From JBFHRB01 sp041591915 (GTDB taxonomy: Bacteria; Actinomycetota; Nitriliruptoria; Nitriliruptorales; Nitriliruptoraceae), in NCBI GenBank assembly GCA_041591915.1, contig JBFHRB010000073.1, positions 1-13,267 of the forward strand: a stretch of DNA of 13,267 nucleotides. Direction: 5' to 3'. This document shows positions 5,333 through 12,536 of the stretch, piece by piece (the first letter of the stretch is position 1; the number at the start of each line of letters is the position of its first letter). The notes below the pieces were generated by a model. That model was given only the letters and a program-made list of their open reading frames with translations, did no database searches and was not told where the DNA came from. The translations under genes were made by a program, and so were the position numbers.

Positions 5333-7557
5333 CAGCGGTAGCGGTGCTCAGTGCCCGGCGCGATGCCGTAGACGAACACCGGCGTCCCGATCGGCGCGAT
5401 GCCGGACGCCCAGACGAAGTCCATCGCCGCGTACGTGAGCCGCGTGCAGCCGTGCGACGCCGGGTAGTTCGGGACGCTCGTCGACCCATGGAGGGCGAAG
5501 CCGCCGTAGAAGTACTTCGGGCGCCAGAGCTTGCCCAGGGGTGCGTCGCGCATCCCGTCGATCTGCCGCTCCACCCGGAACGAGCCGCGGGGTGTCAGCG
5601 CGGGGCCACGCTTCTCGCCATCCACGTAGTAGTACTCGCCGTTGCCGGACGACGTGTTCATGACCCACTCGACGTGGCCGCGGTCGACGAACATCATGAT
5701 CTGGCGGGTGAGGTCGATCTCGATGCTGCGCCCGTTCACGAAGTGACGGGGCTCCTGCCGCCCTGCGACGGTCAGTCGCTCTCGCGTCGAGGCATCGACG
5801 TTGCCGGTCGGGCTCAGTCCTTCGGCCTTCTGGAACGCCATGATCGCCTGGCTGGTGAGTCGCCCATAGGCTCCGTCGGCCTCGTCGAGCCAGTAGCCGA
5901 GCGCGAGCAGCCGCTCCTGGAGATCACGGACGGTGTGACCGAAGTCGCCCAGCCCGACGTCCTGGCGCCGGTAGCTCAGCTCGATGCGATGGTGGTGGGT
6001 GCGTCCACCCTCGGTGGCGCGAACGACGACGCTCACGGGGTAGCTCGCGCCGGCTTCGAGACGCAGCGGTACCGAGTCCGAGGAGAAGACGAGCGTCGAC
6101 GTGAAGTCACCAGGCGCCACGGTCCCGAAGACCTCGTGGTCCTGGACGGTGACGTAGACGGTGGAGTTCGCGACATCCAGCTCGCGGTCGAACTCGAACT
6201 CGATGGTCTCGAACGAGCTGAGCTCCATGTTCTCCTTGAGGTTGGTGCGCAGGAGGGCCGGTCCCCCGCGATCCACCTCGGCACGGCGATAGTCACCGAG
6301 GACCCGGTCGTGCACGGCGGCCTCACCGCCGAGCACGACGATCCGCTCCATCGGCCGCGAGCGTGCGACCGCTCGGAGCCCGTCGGCCAGGTGCGTCGGG
6401 GGGGTCAGCAGGACCGGGAGGCCCTCCGCGGCGGCGTGGGGACCACCGGCGAGACCGTCGGGGAAGCTCAGCCCCGAGGTGAGGGCCACGCTGGTCAGCG
6501 TCGTGCCGTAGAAGCGCTCGGCGACGCGCTGGGCCGTCTCGTAGCGGTTGGGGCCAGCGAGTCGCACGACCGAGATGCCGAGGTCGCGGATCGCATCACG
6601 GACGGCGTTGCCGACGACGGCCTCTCCGCCGGCGATGAAGACCTGCGTTATGCCCTGGGACTGCAGGTACGAACGGACGCCCGGTTCCAGGACGTCCTTC
6701 GACGTGAGGAGGATCGGCATGCCGTCGCGCGCGGCGGGGCTGGCCGCGGCGAGGGCGTCGGGGAAGCTGGCGCCGCTCGCGACGAACGCCATGGAGGCGT
6801 CGGGCAGCAGCCGCGCGGCAGCGACGGCCGTCTCGTAACGCGTGGCACCGGAGACGCGCTCGACGCGGTAGCCGAGCTCACGGAGCCGGTCGGCCACGCC
6901 CTCCTCGATCGCCGCCACGCCACCCAGCAGGTAGACGGTGCTGGCCGGCAGGAGGACGCGCTCGAGCTCGCGTTGCGTCACCGACGGCAGCGAGGCCTTC
7001 CTCGTCAGGAGCAGGGGTCCGCCGACCTTCGCCGCGACCGGAGCCGCGGCCAGCGCGTCGGCGAAGGCCTCGCCCGTGGCGAGGACGGCGGCCGTCGCGG
7101 AGAGGTCCTCGAAGCGCGACCCGCTGATGGTCGCGGCGGTGGCGTACCGGTCGACGCCGGCCAGCCGCTCGACACCCAGGTCGACGGCCGTCACCCTCCA
7201 CGTCCGCACGGTGCTGGCACCGTTGTCGGCCCAGAGCGACATGCGCAGGAGGTGCTCGCCCGCATCGAGCGACACGTCGGCGCTCACGATCGCGGCCGTG
7301 GCGGTGTCGTCGAACGCGACCGGCACGTCGCCGTTGTCCACCGTCAGCGTGACGTTCGCTATGCCCCGCGTGGCGTGGACCGCGGCGGTGACCCGGTGGA
7401 TCCCCACGCCGACGACCGCCCCTGGCTCGGGGACCGGGTTGACGATCCCGGGGTCGGGCGGGTTCTGCACCCGTTCGGCCGCGGCGATGCCCGGCAGCGT
7501 GACGAGCAGCGTGGCCAGCAGCGTGGCGACGGCGATACCCCGACGACGATTGTGCAT
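5332..7557 (-). CDS. Secreted L,D-transpeptidase with three cell-wall-binding type 2 repeats
   Basis: A 741-residue exported protein. Residues 1-28 are a signal peptide (MHNRRRGIAVATLLATLLV to AAA), and 29-125 an extended, perhaps Ig-like, region. Three CWB2 repeats follow, at about 128-230, 232-328 and 330-426, each opening with a RLxGxxRYxTA-type motif (RLAGVDRYATA, RVSGATRYETA, RLAGPNRYETA). Residues 436-527 look like a bacterial Ig-like domain. A peptidoglycan-binding domain is at 537-595 and a YkuD L,D-transpeptidase domain at 608-733, with H690 and the catalytic S701-H-G-C704-x-R motif. The enzyme would form 3-3 peptidoglycan cross-links or attach proteins, anchored by its own repeats. 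ATG 7557 fits the signal peptide, with GGAG 10 bases upstream; a GTG at 7590 would add 11 residues before it. It is coupled to the ATL gene downstream. Confidence 0.92.
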   Translation of the reverse strand: MHNRRRGIAVATLLATLLVTLPGIAAAERVQNPPDPGIVNPVPEPGAVVGVGIHRVTAAVHATRGIANVTLTVDNGDVPVAFDDTATAAIVSADVSLDAGEHLLRMSLWADNGASTVRTWRVTAVDLGVERLAGVDRYATAATISGSRFEDLSATAAVLATGEAFADALAAAPVAAKVGGPLLLTRKASLPSVTQRELERVLLPASTVYLLGGVAAIEEGVADRLRELGYRVERVSGATRYETAVAAARLLPDASMAFVASGASFPDALAAASPAARDGMPILLTSKDVLEPGVRSYLQSQGITQVFIAGGEAVVGNAVRDAIRDLGISVVRLAGPNRYETAQRVAERFYGTTLTSVALTSGLSFPDGLAGGPHAAAEGLPVLLTPPTHLADGLRAVARSRPMERIVVLGGEAAVHDRVLGDYRRAEVDRGGPALLRTNLKENMELSSFETIEFEFDRELDVANSTVYVTVQDHEVFGTVAPGDFTSTLVFSSDSVPLRLEAGASYPVSVVVRATEGGRTHHHRIELSYRRQDVGLGDFGHTVRDLQERLLALGYWLDEADGAYGRLTSQAIMAFQKAEGLSPTGNVDASTRERLTVAGRQEPRHFVNGRSIEIDLTRQIMMFVDRGHVEWVMNTSSGNGEYYYVDGEKRGPALTPRGSFRVERQIDGMRDAPLGKLWRPKYFYGGFALHGSTSVPNYPASHGCTRLTYAAMDFVWASGIAPIGTPVFVYGIAPGTEHRYR

Positions 7558-7588
7558 GGGAATGACGCTCCGTGTTCCCCCGGCCACC

Positions 7589-7594
7589 ACGGTA
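7589..7594 (-). promoter_or_regulatory. Possible -10 box of the L,D-transpeptidase gene
   Basis: TACCGT on the minus strand (TANNNT type) lies 31 bases before the ATG at 7557 and just beyond the terminator of the upstream gene. The same hexamer occurs upstream of the exonuclease and the DMT transporter genes. No convincing -35 box is visible. Confidence 0.3.
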
Positions 7595-7603
7595 CCGACA
7601 AGA

Positions 7604-7635
7604 CGGACGCCCGGCCTACGAGGGCCGGGCGTCCG
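7604..7635 (-). terminator. Intrinsic terminator of the S1-domain gene
   Basis: A perfect 13-bp stem: CGGACGCCCGGCC at 7604-7616 pairs with 7623-7635, with a 6-base loop (TACGAG). On the minus strand the stem is followed by TCTTGTC, a modest T-rich tail. It lies 18 bases after the stop of the S1-domain gene and before the L,D-transpeptidase gene, so the two are probably separate transcription units. Confidence 0.8.
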
Positions 7636-7653
7636 GGTGGTCGTGCGTCGGGG

Positions 7654-8187
7654 TCAGTCCCAGCCGAGGCGGGAGCGGCGCTGGCGCCGGACCTCACCCT
7701 GGATGGACTGCGAGCCGTGCATGAACTTGCGCAGGCGGCGGTCGAAGTTCTTGTCGAGCGTGCTCCGGCGCGGGCGGTCGAGCTCTTCCTGCTCCTCCCA
7801 GCCCTCTTCGGTCTGCTTGATCGACAGGCCGATCTTGCCGTCGTCGCCGACGGAGATGATCTTGACCTCGACCTCCTCGCCGACGCCGAGGTGGGCGTAG
7901 ATGTTCTCGACGAAGCCGGTCGCGATCTCGGACACGTGGACGAGCCCCGTGACGGTCTGGCCGGTGTCGGACACGATGTCGACGAAGGCGCCGAAGTCGA
8001 CGAGCTTCGCGACGGTGCCGTTCACGATGTTGCCGAGACGGATCTCCTGCGTCCGCTCGACGGTGACGGCCTCCTCGGCGGCGGTGTCATCCGTCGCAGG
8101 AGCCTCGTCAGCAGGGGTCTCAACCGTCTCCTCGACGGCGGCCTCGGGGGCCTCTTCGGTCTCGGTGGTGGGTGCCTGATCCGTCAC
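7654..8187 (-). CDS. S1-domain RNA-binding protein
   Basis: A 177-residue protein starting at GTG 8187, with AGAGG about 10 bases upstream. Residues 1-48 are an acidic, alanine/threonine/glutamate-rich disordered tail. Residues 49-125 are one S1 RNA-binding domain, with the typical LGNIVNGTVAKLVDFGAFVDI start, the GLVHVSEI loop and a GKIGLSIKQ end. Residues 126-177 are a charged tail, basic at the end (RRLRKF, RRQRRSR). Single-S1 proteins of this kind (YabR, YugI/general stress protein 13) bind RNA or ribosomes and are linked to stress. The exact role here is unknown. The gene has its own terminator and is divergent from the exonuclease gene. Confidence 0.88.
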   Translation of the reverse strand: MTDQAPTTETEEAPEAAVEETVETPADEAPATDDTAAEEAVTVERTQEIRLGNIVNGTVAKLVDFGAFVDIVSDTGQTVTGLVHVSEIATGFVENIYAHLGVGEEVEVKIISVGDDGKIGLSIKQTEEGWEEQEELDRPRRSTLDKNFDRRLRKFMHGSQSIQGEVRRQRRSRLGWD

Positions 8188-8440
8188 TAGCGTCGAACCT
8201 CTTTCCTGATGCGGCCGATCCCATGGCGCATGCCGGGAGCGGGGTGTGGTCTGTGGCGATGTACGGGCCGCTCTGGCGGCCGGATGCGCGCACGCCCCGG
8301 CGTGTCGTCAGGGCGGTCGGCGCGCTGACAGGGTACCCCACCCGACTCGGCGGCCTCCACGTCGGCGTCCCCAACTACCGTAGGGCGCACGCGCAGGAGC
8401 CCGCACCGGTGGCGCGCGCGGACGACACGGAGCCCGACCG
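8188..8440. other. Divergent promoter region between the S1-domain and exonuclease genes
   Basis: These 253 bases have no supportable gene. They include a plus-strand TACCGT (8376-8381) that could be the -10 box of the exonuclease gene and a minus-strand TACCCT (8335-8330) that could serve the S1-domain gene. GGAG at 8429-8432 is the exonuclease ribosome-binding site. No repeat or RNA gene is evident. Confidence 0.45.
8376..8381 (+). promoter_or_regulatory. Possible -10 box of the exonuclease gene
   Basis: TACCGT (TANNNT type) is 59 bases before the ATG at 8441. A matching -35 box is not clear. Confidence 0.3.
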
Positions 8441-9445
8441 ATGGCCATGCCGACCATCCTCGCGGTGGACGGCAACTCCCTCTGCCATCGCGCGTGGCAC
8501 GCGATCGAGTCGCCGTTCCCCCAGCGGCCCTGGGTTGCTGGCGGCGTGGTGCGGATGCTGGCCTCGGCGTGGCTCGAGGGGCCGTTCGACGCCGTCATCG
8601 TGGCCTTCGACGGCCAGGACAACCTGCGCAAGCAGCGGTGGCCCGAGTACAAGGCGCACCGCCCGGACAACGACCCGTTGCTCGTCGACCAGATCCAGTG
8701 GACGTACGAGATCCTGGCCTCCTGCGGCTTCCAGGTCGTCCAGGAGGCCGGCTACGAGGGCGACGACGTGCTGGCCCTCGTGGCCGACCAGGCGCGGACG
8801 CTGGGCGCACACGCGTGGCTCTTGTCGAGCGACCGCGACCTGCTGGCCCTCGTGTCGGAGCACGCGACGATGCTGCGACCCCGGTCGAGCATGGCCGCGC
8901 TGAAGGTCTACCGGCCGGCGGACGTCGAGGCCGAGTTCGGCGTCACCCCGGCGCAGTACCACGAGCTCGCGGCCATGCGCGGCGATCCCTCGGACGGGCT
9001 GGACGGTGTCCCCGGCGTCGGGGCCAAGCGTGCGGCCAAGCTCCTGCGCACCTACGACAGCGTGACCCGCGTCTACAGCTACCTCGGCGAGCTGAGCCCG
9101 TCGTTGCGCGAGGCGCTGCTCGCGGGACGGCCGAACCTCGAGCGCAACCTGGAGGCCATGGCCCCGATGACCGACGGCCTGTCGGTCGACGTCGCGGCGG
9201 CCATCGATGACGGGATCGACCTCGAGCTGGTCCGCGAGACGCTGACGTCGCTCGGCCTCGAGTCGTCAGCGGCGAAGTTCCGTCGCGCCATCGAGCGCGG
9301 GCCGCTCCCGCCGCTGCCGCCGCCTCCGGAGGCCCCGATGGACGACGGCGTCGAGGCCCAGCGGCCCGCGCCCACGTCGGTCCTGCCCGAGGTCGAGCGC
9401 CTCGAGCTCGACGAGGCCGAGGGCGAGCAGCCGAGCCTCTTCTAG
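8441..9445 (+). CDS. Stand-alone 5'-3' exonuclease (Pol I N-terminal/FEN-like) with a C-terminal clamp-binding-like motif
   Basis: A 334-residue protein. Residues 4-170 are the 5'-3' exonuclease N-domain with metal-binding acids D10 (AVDGNS), D57 (AFDG), E106/D108/D109 (YEGDDV) and D131/D133 (SSDRD). Residues 175-275 are the helix-3-turn-helix DNA-binding region, with GDPSDGLDGVPGVGAKRAAKLL at 181-202. Such proteins remove 5' flaps and RNA primers. Residues 288-329 are a proline-rich then acidic linker, absent from minimal family members, and the protein ends exactly in QPSLF (330-334), close to the beta-sliding-clamp consensus QLxLF. ATG 8441 has GGAG 8 bases upstream; ATG 8447 is an alternative. 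It converges on the histidine-kinase gene with a 7-base gap. No polymerase domain is present. Confidence 0.92.
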   Translation: MAMPTILAVDGNSLCHRAWHAIESPFPQRPWVAGGVVRMLASAWLEGPFDAVIVAFDGQDNLRKQRWPEYKAHRPDNDPLLVDQIQWTYEILASCGFQVVQEAGYEGDDVLALVADQARTLGAHAWLLSSDRDLLALVSEHATMLRPRSSMAALKVYRPADVEAEFGVTPAQYHELAAMRGDPSDGLDGVPGVGAKRAAKLLRTYDSVTRVYSYLGELSPSLREALLAGRPNLERNLEAMAPMTDGLSVDVAAAIDDGIDLELVRETLTSLGLESSAAKFRRAIERGPLPPLPPPPEAPMDDGVEAQRPAPTSVLPEVERLELDEAEGEQPSLF

Positions 9446-9452
9446 CCGCGCC

Positions 9453-10913
9453 TCAGGCGGATGCCACGCCTTCGTCCTCGACGGCCACCGCGAGCTCCGC
9501 GACCTGGGCCGCGGGGAGGGTGCACCGGAAGAGGCCGCCCCCGCCGGGCGCATCCTCGTAGCGGATCGAGCCACCGTTGAGCTCGACCAGATCGCGCGTG
9601 ATCGAGAGCCCGAGGCCGAGGCCCGCAGCGGTCCGGCGGTCGCCGGTCGAGGCCTGCTCGAACTTGTCGAACAGGCGCGGGACGAAGCCGGCGTCGACCC
9701 CGTCGCCGTGGTCGCGCACGATGATCATCGCCATGTCATCCACGTCGAAGCCGGTGACCTCGATCGGCGGGGCGCCGTACTTGGCCGCGTTCGTGACCAG
9801 GTTGGTCAGCACCTGGGCGAAGTGGTCCGGGTCCACGTGGACGTGGAGTTCGTCCGGCACGCTCACCACGACACCCTCGACCTGCATCGCTTCCACGGCC
9901 GTCTCGACGGCGCGAGCGACGCTCACCGGCTCGGGTAGGGCCGTCAGCGTGCCCGCCATCATCCGGGAGACGATGAGCAGGTCGTCGACGAGGCGCTGCT
10001 GTCGCCGCCCCTGCCGCTCGATGCCCTCGATCAGGTGGATGCGCTGACCGTCCTCGAACGCGTCCCAGCGCTCGATCAGCGTCTGCGAGAACCCACGGAT
10101 CGCCGTCAGGGGCGTGCGCAGCTCGTGGGACACCGTCGACACGAAGTCGCTCTTGGCCTGGTCGGCGAGGCGGAGCGCGTGGTTGGCCTCCTCGATCTCC
10201 GCGAGCGAGGCCGACAACCTGGCGGTGAGGGACTCGAGCTCGCGCTGCCGGTCGGCAGCGGCGCGGTACGCGGCGCCGTAGGCGCGGCGGTACCGCGCGG
10301 TCACGGTCCCGGCCACGGCGAGCCCGACCAGGATGGTGACGAGTGCCGTGGCGAAGAGCGCCAAGCGGGTCTGCTCCACCTCGGCCTGGATCGCCTCGAA
10401 GACATCGAAGTAGGCGACCTGCTCGGCCGACAGCAGGCGCTTCGTACGGACATCGAGGTCCTCGAGCACGGCCATCGCCTGGTCAACCGCCTCCTCCGTG
10501 CCCGCCCCCGGGCCCTCGCGCAGGGCGTTGAGCCGGCCATAGCCCTCGTTGAGCGGGGCCAGGTCCGTGAGGAACGCCGTGCGCCCGAGTGCGGGGTCGC
10601 TGACCGTCGCCGTGAGGACGCCCAGCTGGCGGCCGAGCAGGCCCGAGGCGAGCGCGACCTCGTCCGCCTCGAGCGTCCCGGTGACGAGGACCGCCTCCTT
10701 GACGCTGAGGACCTCGCGGTGGACGTCGGCGAGGATGGTCACGACCTGCAGCCCCGCCGCGTGGGCACGCGACGTCTGGTCCACGCTCGCCGACGACCGG
10801 AAGACCAGCAGCGCCGTGAAGGCGGCGAGGACGACGAACAGCGCGGCACCAGCCTTCGCCACAGGTGGCAGCCCGAGGCGGGCACGGCGGCCATCGGTCG
10901 TCGTCATGGGCAC
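9453..10913 (-). CDS. Membrane sensor histidine kinase
   Basis: A 486-residue protein from GTG 10913 (ATG 10907 is equally possible; neither has a clear ribosome-binding site). Transmembrane helices at about 20-39 and 184-204 bracket an extracytoplasmic helical sensor region (40-183). A coiled linker (205-255) leads to the HisKA domain, with H263 in SHELRTP as phosphorylation site. The HATPase domain has its N box at N375 (LVTNAAKYG), G1 at DHGDG (401-405), F box LFDKFEQ and G2 GLGLGLSI (431-438). No receiver domain is fused and no response regulator is adjacent. The gene begins 3 bases after the stop of the lipoprotein gene, so the two are presumably co-transcribed and the lipoprotein may feed the sensor domain. 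Confidence 0.93.
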   Translation of the reverse strand: MPMTTTDGRRARLGLPPVAKAGAALFVVLAAFTALLVFRSSASVDQTSRAHAAGLQVVTILADVHREVLSVKEAVLVTGTLEADEVALASGLLGRQLGVLTATVSDPALGRTAFLTDLAPLNEGYGRLNALREGPGAGTEEAVDQAMAVLEDLDVRTKRLLSAEQVAYFDVFEAIQAEVEQTRLALFATALVTILVGLAVAGTVTARYRRAYGAAYRAAADRQRELESLTARLSASLAEIEEANHALRLADQAKSDFVSTVSHELRTPLTAIRGFSQTLIERWDAFEDGQRIHLIEGIERQGRRQQRLVDDLLIVSRMMAGTLTALPEPVSVARAVETAVEAMQVEGVVVSVPDELHVHVDPDHFAQVLTNLVTNAAKYGAPPIEVTGFDVDDMAMIIVRDHGDGVDAGFVPRLFDKFEQASTGDRRTAAGLGLGLSITRDLVELNGGSIRYEDAPGGGGLFRCTLPAAQVAELAVAVEDEGVASA

Positions 10914-10916
10914 GGC

Positions 10917-11471
10917 CTAACGGAAGGTCATGTCGCGGATCGACCAGATCCAGAGGTTGGGGTTCTCGCCGGCGACGGAGCCGTCCGCGAACACGATGCG
11001 GATCGGGCCGCCGCGATCGATCGGCATGCGACCTTCGTCATCCGATGTCGCCAGCAGCACGTCGCCGGCTCGGAGCTCCTCGAGCGTGAAGACCGACTGG
11101 TAGTCGTCGAGGGCGTCGAACACGACCTCCGTCGCGCCGTCGGGCACACCCACCGTGTCGAGGAGGGTCGTCATCGGTACCCCGGTGAACGCCATGTCGC
11201 GCTCGACGAACGGCTCGAAGAGGGTCCACTCCTCGAGCCTGAGACGCTCGAGCGTCGCCAGGTCGAGACGGACCTCGTCGCCGGAGGCCGAGTCGAACAC
11301 GTACAGGACCGGCTCGCCCTGCGGCTCAGGGATCTCACCGACGGGAAGGGCCTCGCCCTCCGACACCACACGTGCTGAGGGCGTGGCGGTCTCGTCCGCA
11401 TCGCCACCGCAGGCCGTGAGCGCCAGCAGCGTGATGACCGCGGCGCCGAACGCGCGCTTGAAGCGAGCCAT
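10917..11471 (-). CDS. Lipoprotein with a molybdopterin-oxidoreductase-like (sulfite-oxidase fold) domain lacking the cofactor cysteine
   Basis: A 184-residue lipoprotein. MARFKRAFGAAVITLLALTAC is a lipoprotein signal with lipobox LTAC, so the mature protein is lipid-anchored outside the membrane. After a short polar linker, residues 55-184 resemble the Oxidored_molyb fold: a DLATLERL segment, FTGVPMTTLLDTVG, VVFDALDDYQSVFTLEEL, LLATSDDEGRMPIDRGGPIRIVFAD and NPNLWIWSIRDMTF. No cysteine exists beyond the lipobox, so the molybdenum-ligating cysteine is absent and catalysis is unlikely; a ligand-binding or sensory role is more likely. Small proteins of this type are often found next to sensor kinases or cyclases. 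ATG 11471 was preferred over an upstream frame start at 11567 because it gives a clean signal, with AGG about 9 bases upstream. Confidence 0.78.
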   Translation of the reverse strand: MARFKRAFGAAVITLLALTACGGDADETATPSARVVSEGEALPVGEIPEPQGEPVLYVFDSASGDEVRLDLATLERLRLEEWTLFEPFVERDMAFTGVPMTTLLDTVGVPDGATEVVFDALDDYQSVFTLEELRAGDVLLATSDDEGRMPIDRGGPIRIVFADGSVAGENPNLWIWSIRDMTFR

Positions 11472-11582
11472 GCGAGAACCTGTCGAGGAGTCCGGGAGTA
11501 CTGCTCTCCCCATCGAGTCGGCAACCCTAGCGATGCCTGAAGTGCCCGGTACCGTCCGGGCCCACACTGACCACGAGACGCC
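11472..11582. promoter_or_regulatory. Divergent promoter region, lipoprotein/kinase operon and DMT/ferrochelatase operon
   Basis: A plus-strand TACCGT (11550-11555) could be the -10 box for the transporter gene, with a leader of about 21 bases. A minus-strand TAGGGT (11529-11524) could serve the lipoprotein-kinase operon. The -35 boxes are not convincing. Confidence 0.3.
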
Positions 11583-12536
11583 GTGCCGCGTTCACGCTCG
11601 ACCTTCGGACCCCTCGACACCGCGCTGTTCGTCGCGCTGTCGCTGATGTGGGGGCTGTCGTTCCTCTTCATCAAGGTGGCCGTGACCGAGATCCCGGCCA
11701 GCTGGGTCGTCGTGGCACGTACGGGCGTCGGCGCCGTGGCGCTGCTGGCCATCGTGCTGATCCGTCGGCGGCGGCTGCCGAGAGGAGCCGTGGCGTGGCT
11801 CCACCTGCTCGTCCTCGCGACCGTGGGCACCGCGCTCCCCTGGGGCGCCGTGGCCTGGGCACAGCGGTCGATCCCGTCGGGACTGTCGTCGCTGCTGAAC
11901 TCGTTCGTGCCGGCTGCCACGCTCATCACCGCCGCGATCGTGGGCCTCGAGCGTGTGACGCCCGCACGTCTGATGGGCCTGGCGCTGGCCACCGCCGGGA
12001 CGGCGATCATCGTCGGTGGCGAGGTCGGGGCCTCGGGCGAGCAGGTGCTGGCCGCGGCCATCGTCTTCGGGGCCACGCTGCTGTACGGCTCGACCGCGGT
12101 GTACGCGAAGCGCTACGTGTCGGGACGGTCGGGGCCACTGGCGATCGCACTGGGACAGGTCCTGCTGGCGTTCGCCGTCTCGCTGCCCACCGCCATCGCG
12201 ATCGACGGAGTCATCGACGTGCGGGCCCTGTCGCCGGACGCGCTGCTGGCAGCGGCGGGCCTGGGGTTCTTCGGCACGGGCCTGGCCTTCGCGACCTTCT
12301 ACACACTCATCGAGCGCGTCGGGGCGACCAACGCGACGATGGTCACCTACGCCATGCCGATCGTCGGTGTGACCGCCGGCTGGCTGGTCCTCGGCGAGTC
12401 GTTCGGCCTCGGCGCGCTGTTGGGCGGCCCGATGACCATCGCCGGGATCTGGCTGATCCAGCGCGATCGGGCACCATCCACCTCCGACGCCGACGACGAA
12501 CCGACCGGTGAACCGGCCCTCGTGACGGAGAGATGA
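11583..12536 (+). CDS. EamA/DMT-family transporter
   Basis: A 317-residue membrane protein from GTG 11583, with about ten hydrophobic helices arranged as two EamA domains (about 10-142 and 155-292). Family marks include WGLSFLFIKVAV in the first helix, the GLERVTPARLMGLALATAG repeat end of the first half and the matching LGESFGLGALLGGPMTIAGIWLI of the second. The C-terminus (293-317) is a polar cytoplasmic tail. DMT proteins export amino acids, metabolites or drugs; the substrate here cannot be read from sequence. No strong ribosome-binding site precedes the GTG. Its stop overlaps the ferrochelatase start region (ATGATG), so they form an operon. That pairing may be only organisational, although export of a heme-pathway metabolite is conceivable. 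Confidence 0.9.
   Translation: MPRSRSTFGPLDTALFVALSLMWGLSFLFIKVAVTEIPASWVVVARTGVGAVALLAIVLIRRRRLPRGAVAWLHLLVLATVGTALPWGAVAWAQRSIPSGLSSLLNSFVPAATLITAAIVGLERVTPARLMGLALATAGTAIIVGGEVGASGEQVLAAAIVFGATLLYGSTAVYAKRYVSGRSGPLAIALGQVLLAFAVSLPTAIAIDGVIDVRALSPDALLAAAGLGFFGTGLAFATFYTLIERVGATNATMVTYAMPIVGVTAGWLVLGESFGLGALLGGPMTIAGIWLIQRDRAPSTSDADDEPTGEPALVTER

Noticed and set aside
7604..7635. The 13-bp inverted repeat considered as another mobile-element end or operator
   Set aside because: Its short loop, T-rich exit on the minus strand and position 18 bases after a stop codon fit an intrinsic terminator. No partner copy or duplication is seen.
5344..8190. A 948-codon open frame on the plus strand opposite the L,D-transpeptidase and S1-domain genes
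   Set aside because: It is the complement-strand shadow of GC-rich codons: composition is rich in Arg, Gly, Asp and His, with no domain, and both minus-strand genes under it have clear domains and signals.
170..10913. The response regulator at 170-700 as partner of the histidine kinase at 9453-10913
   Set aside because: They are about 9 kb apart in different transcription units, and nothing in the sequence links them specifically.
10917..11567. A longer lipoprotein starting at 11567
   Set aside because: The extra 32 residues precede a clean lipoprotein signal with its own ATG, and would overlap the likely promoter region.
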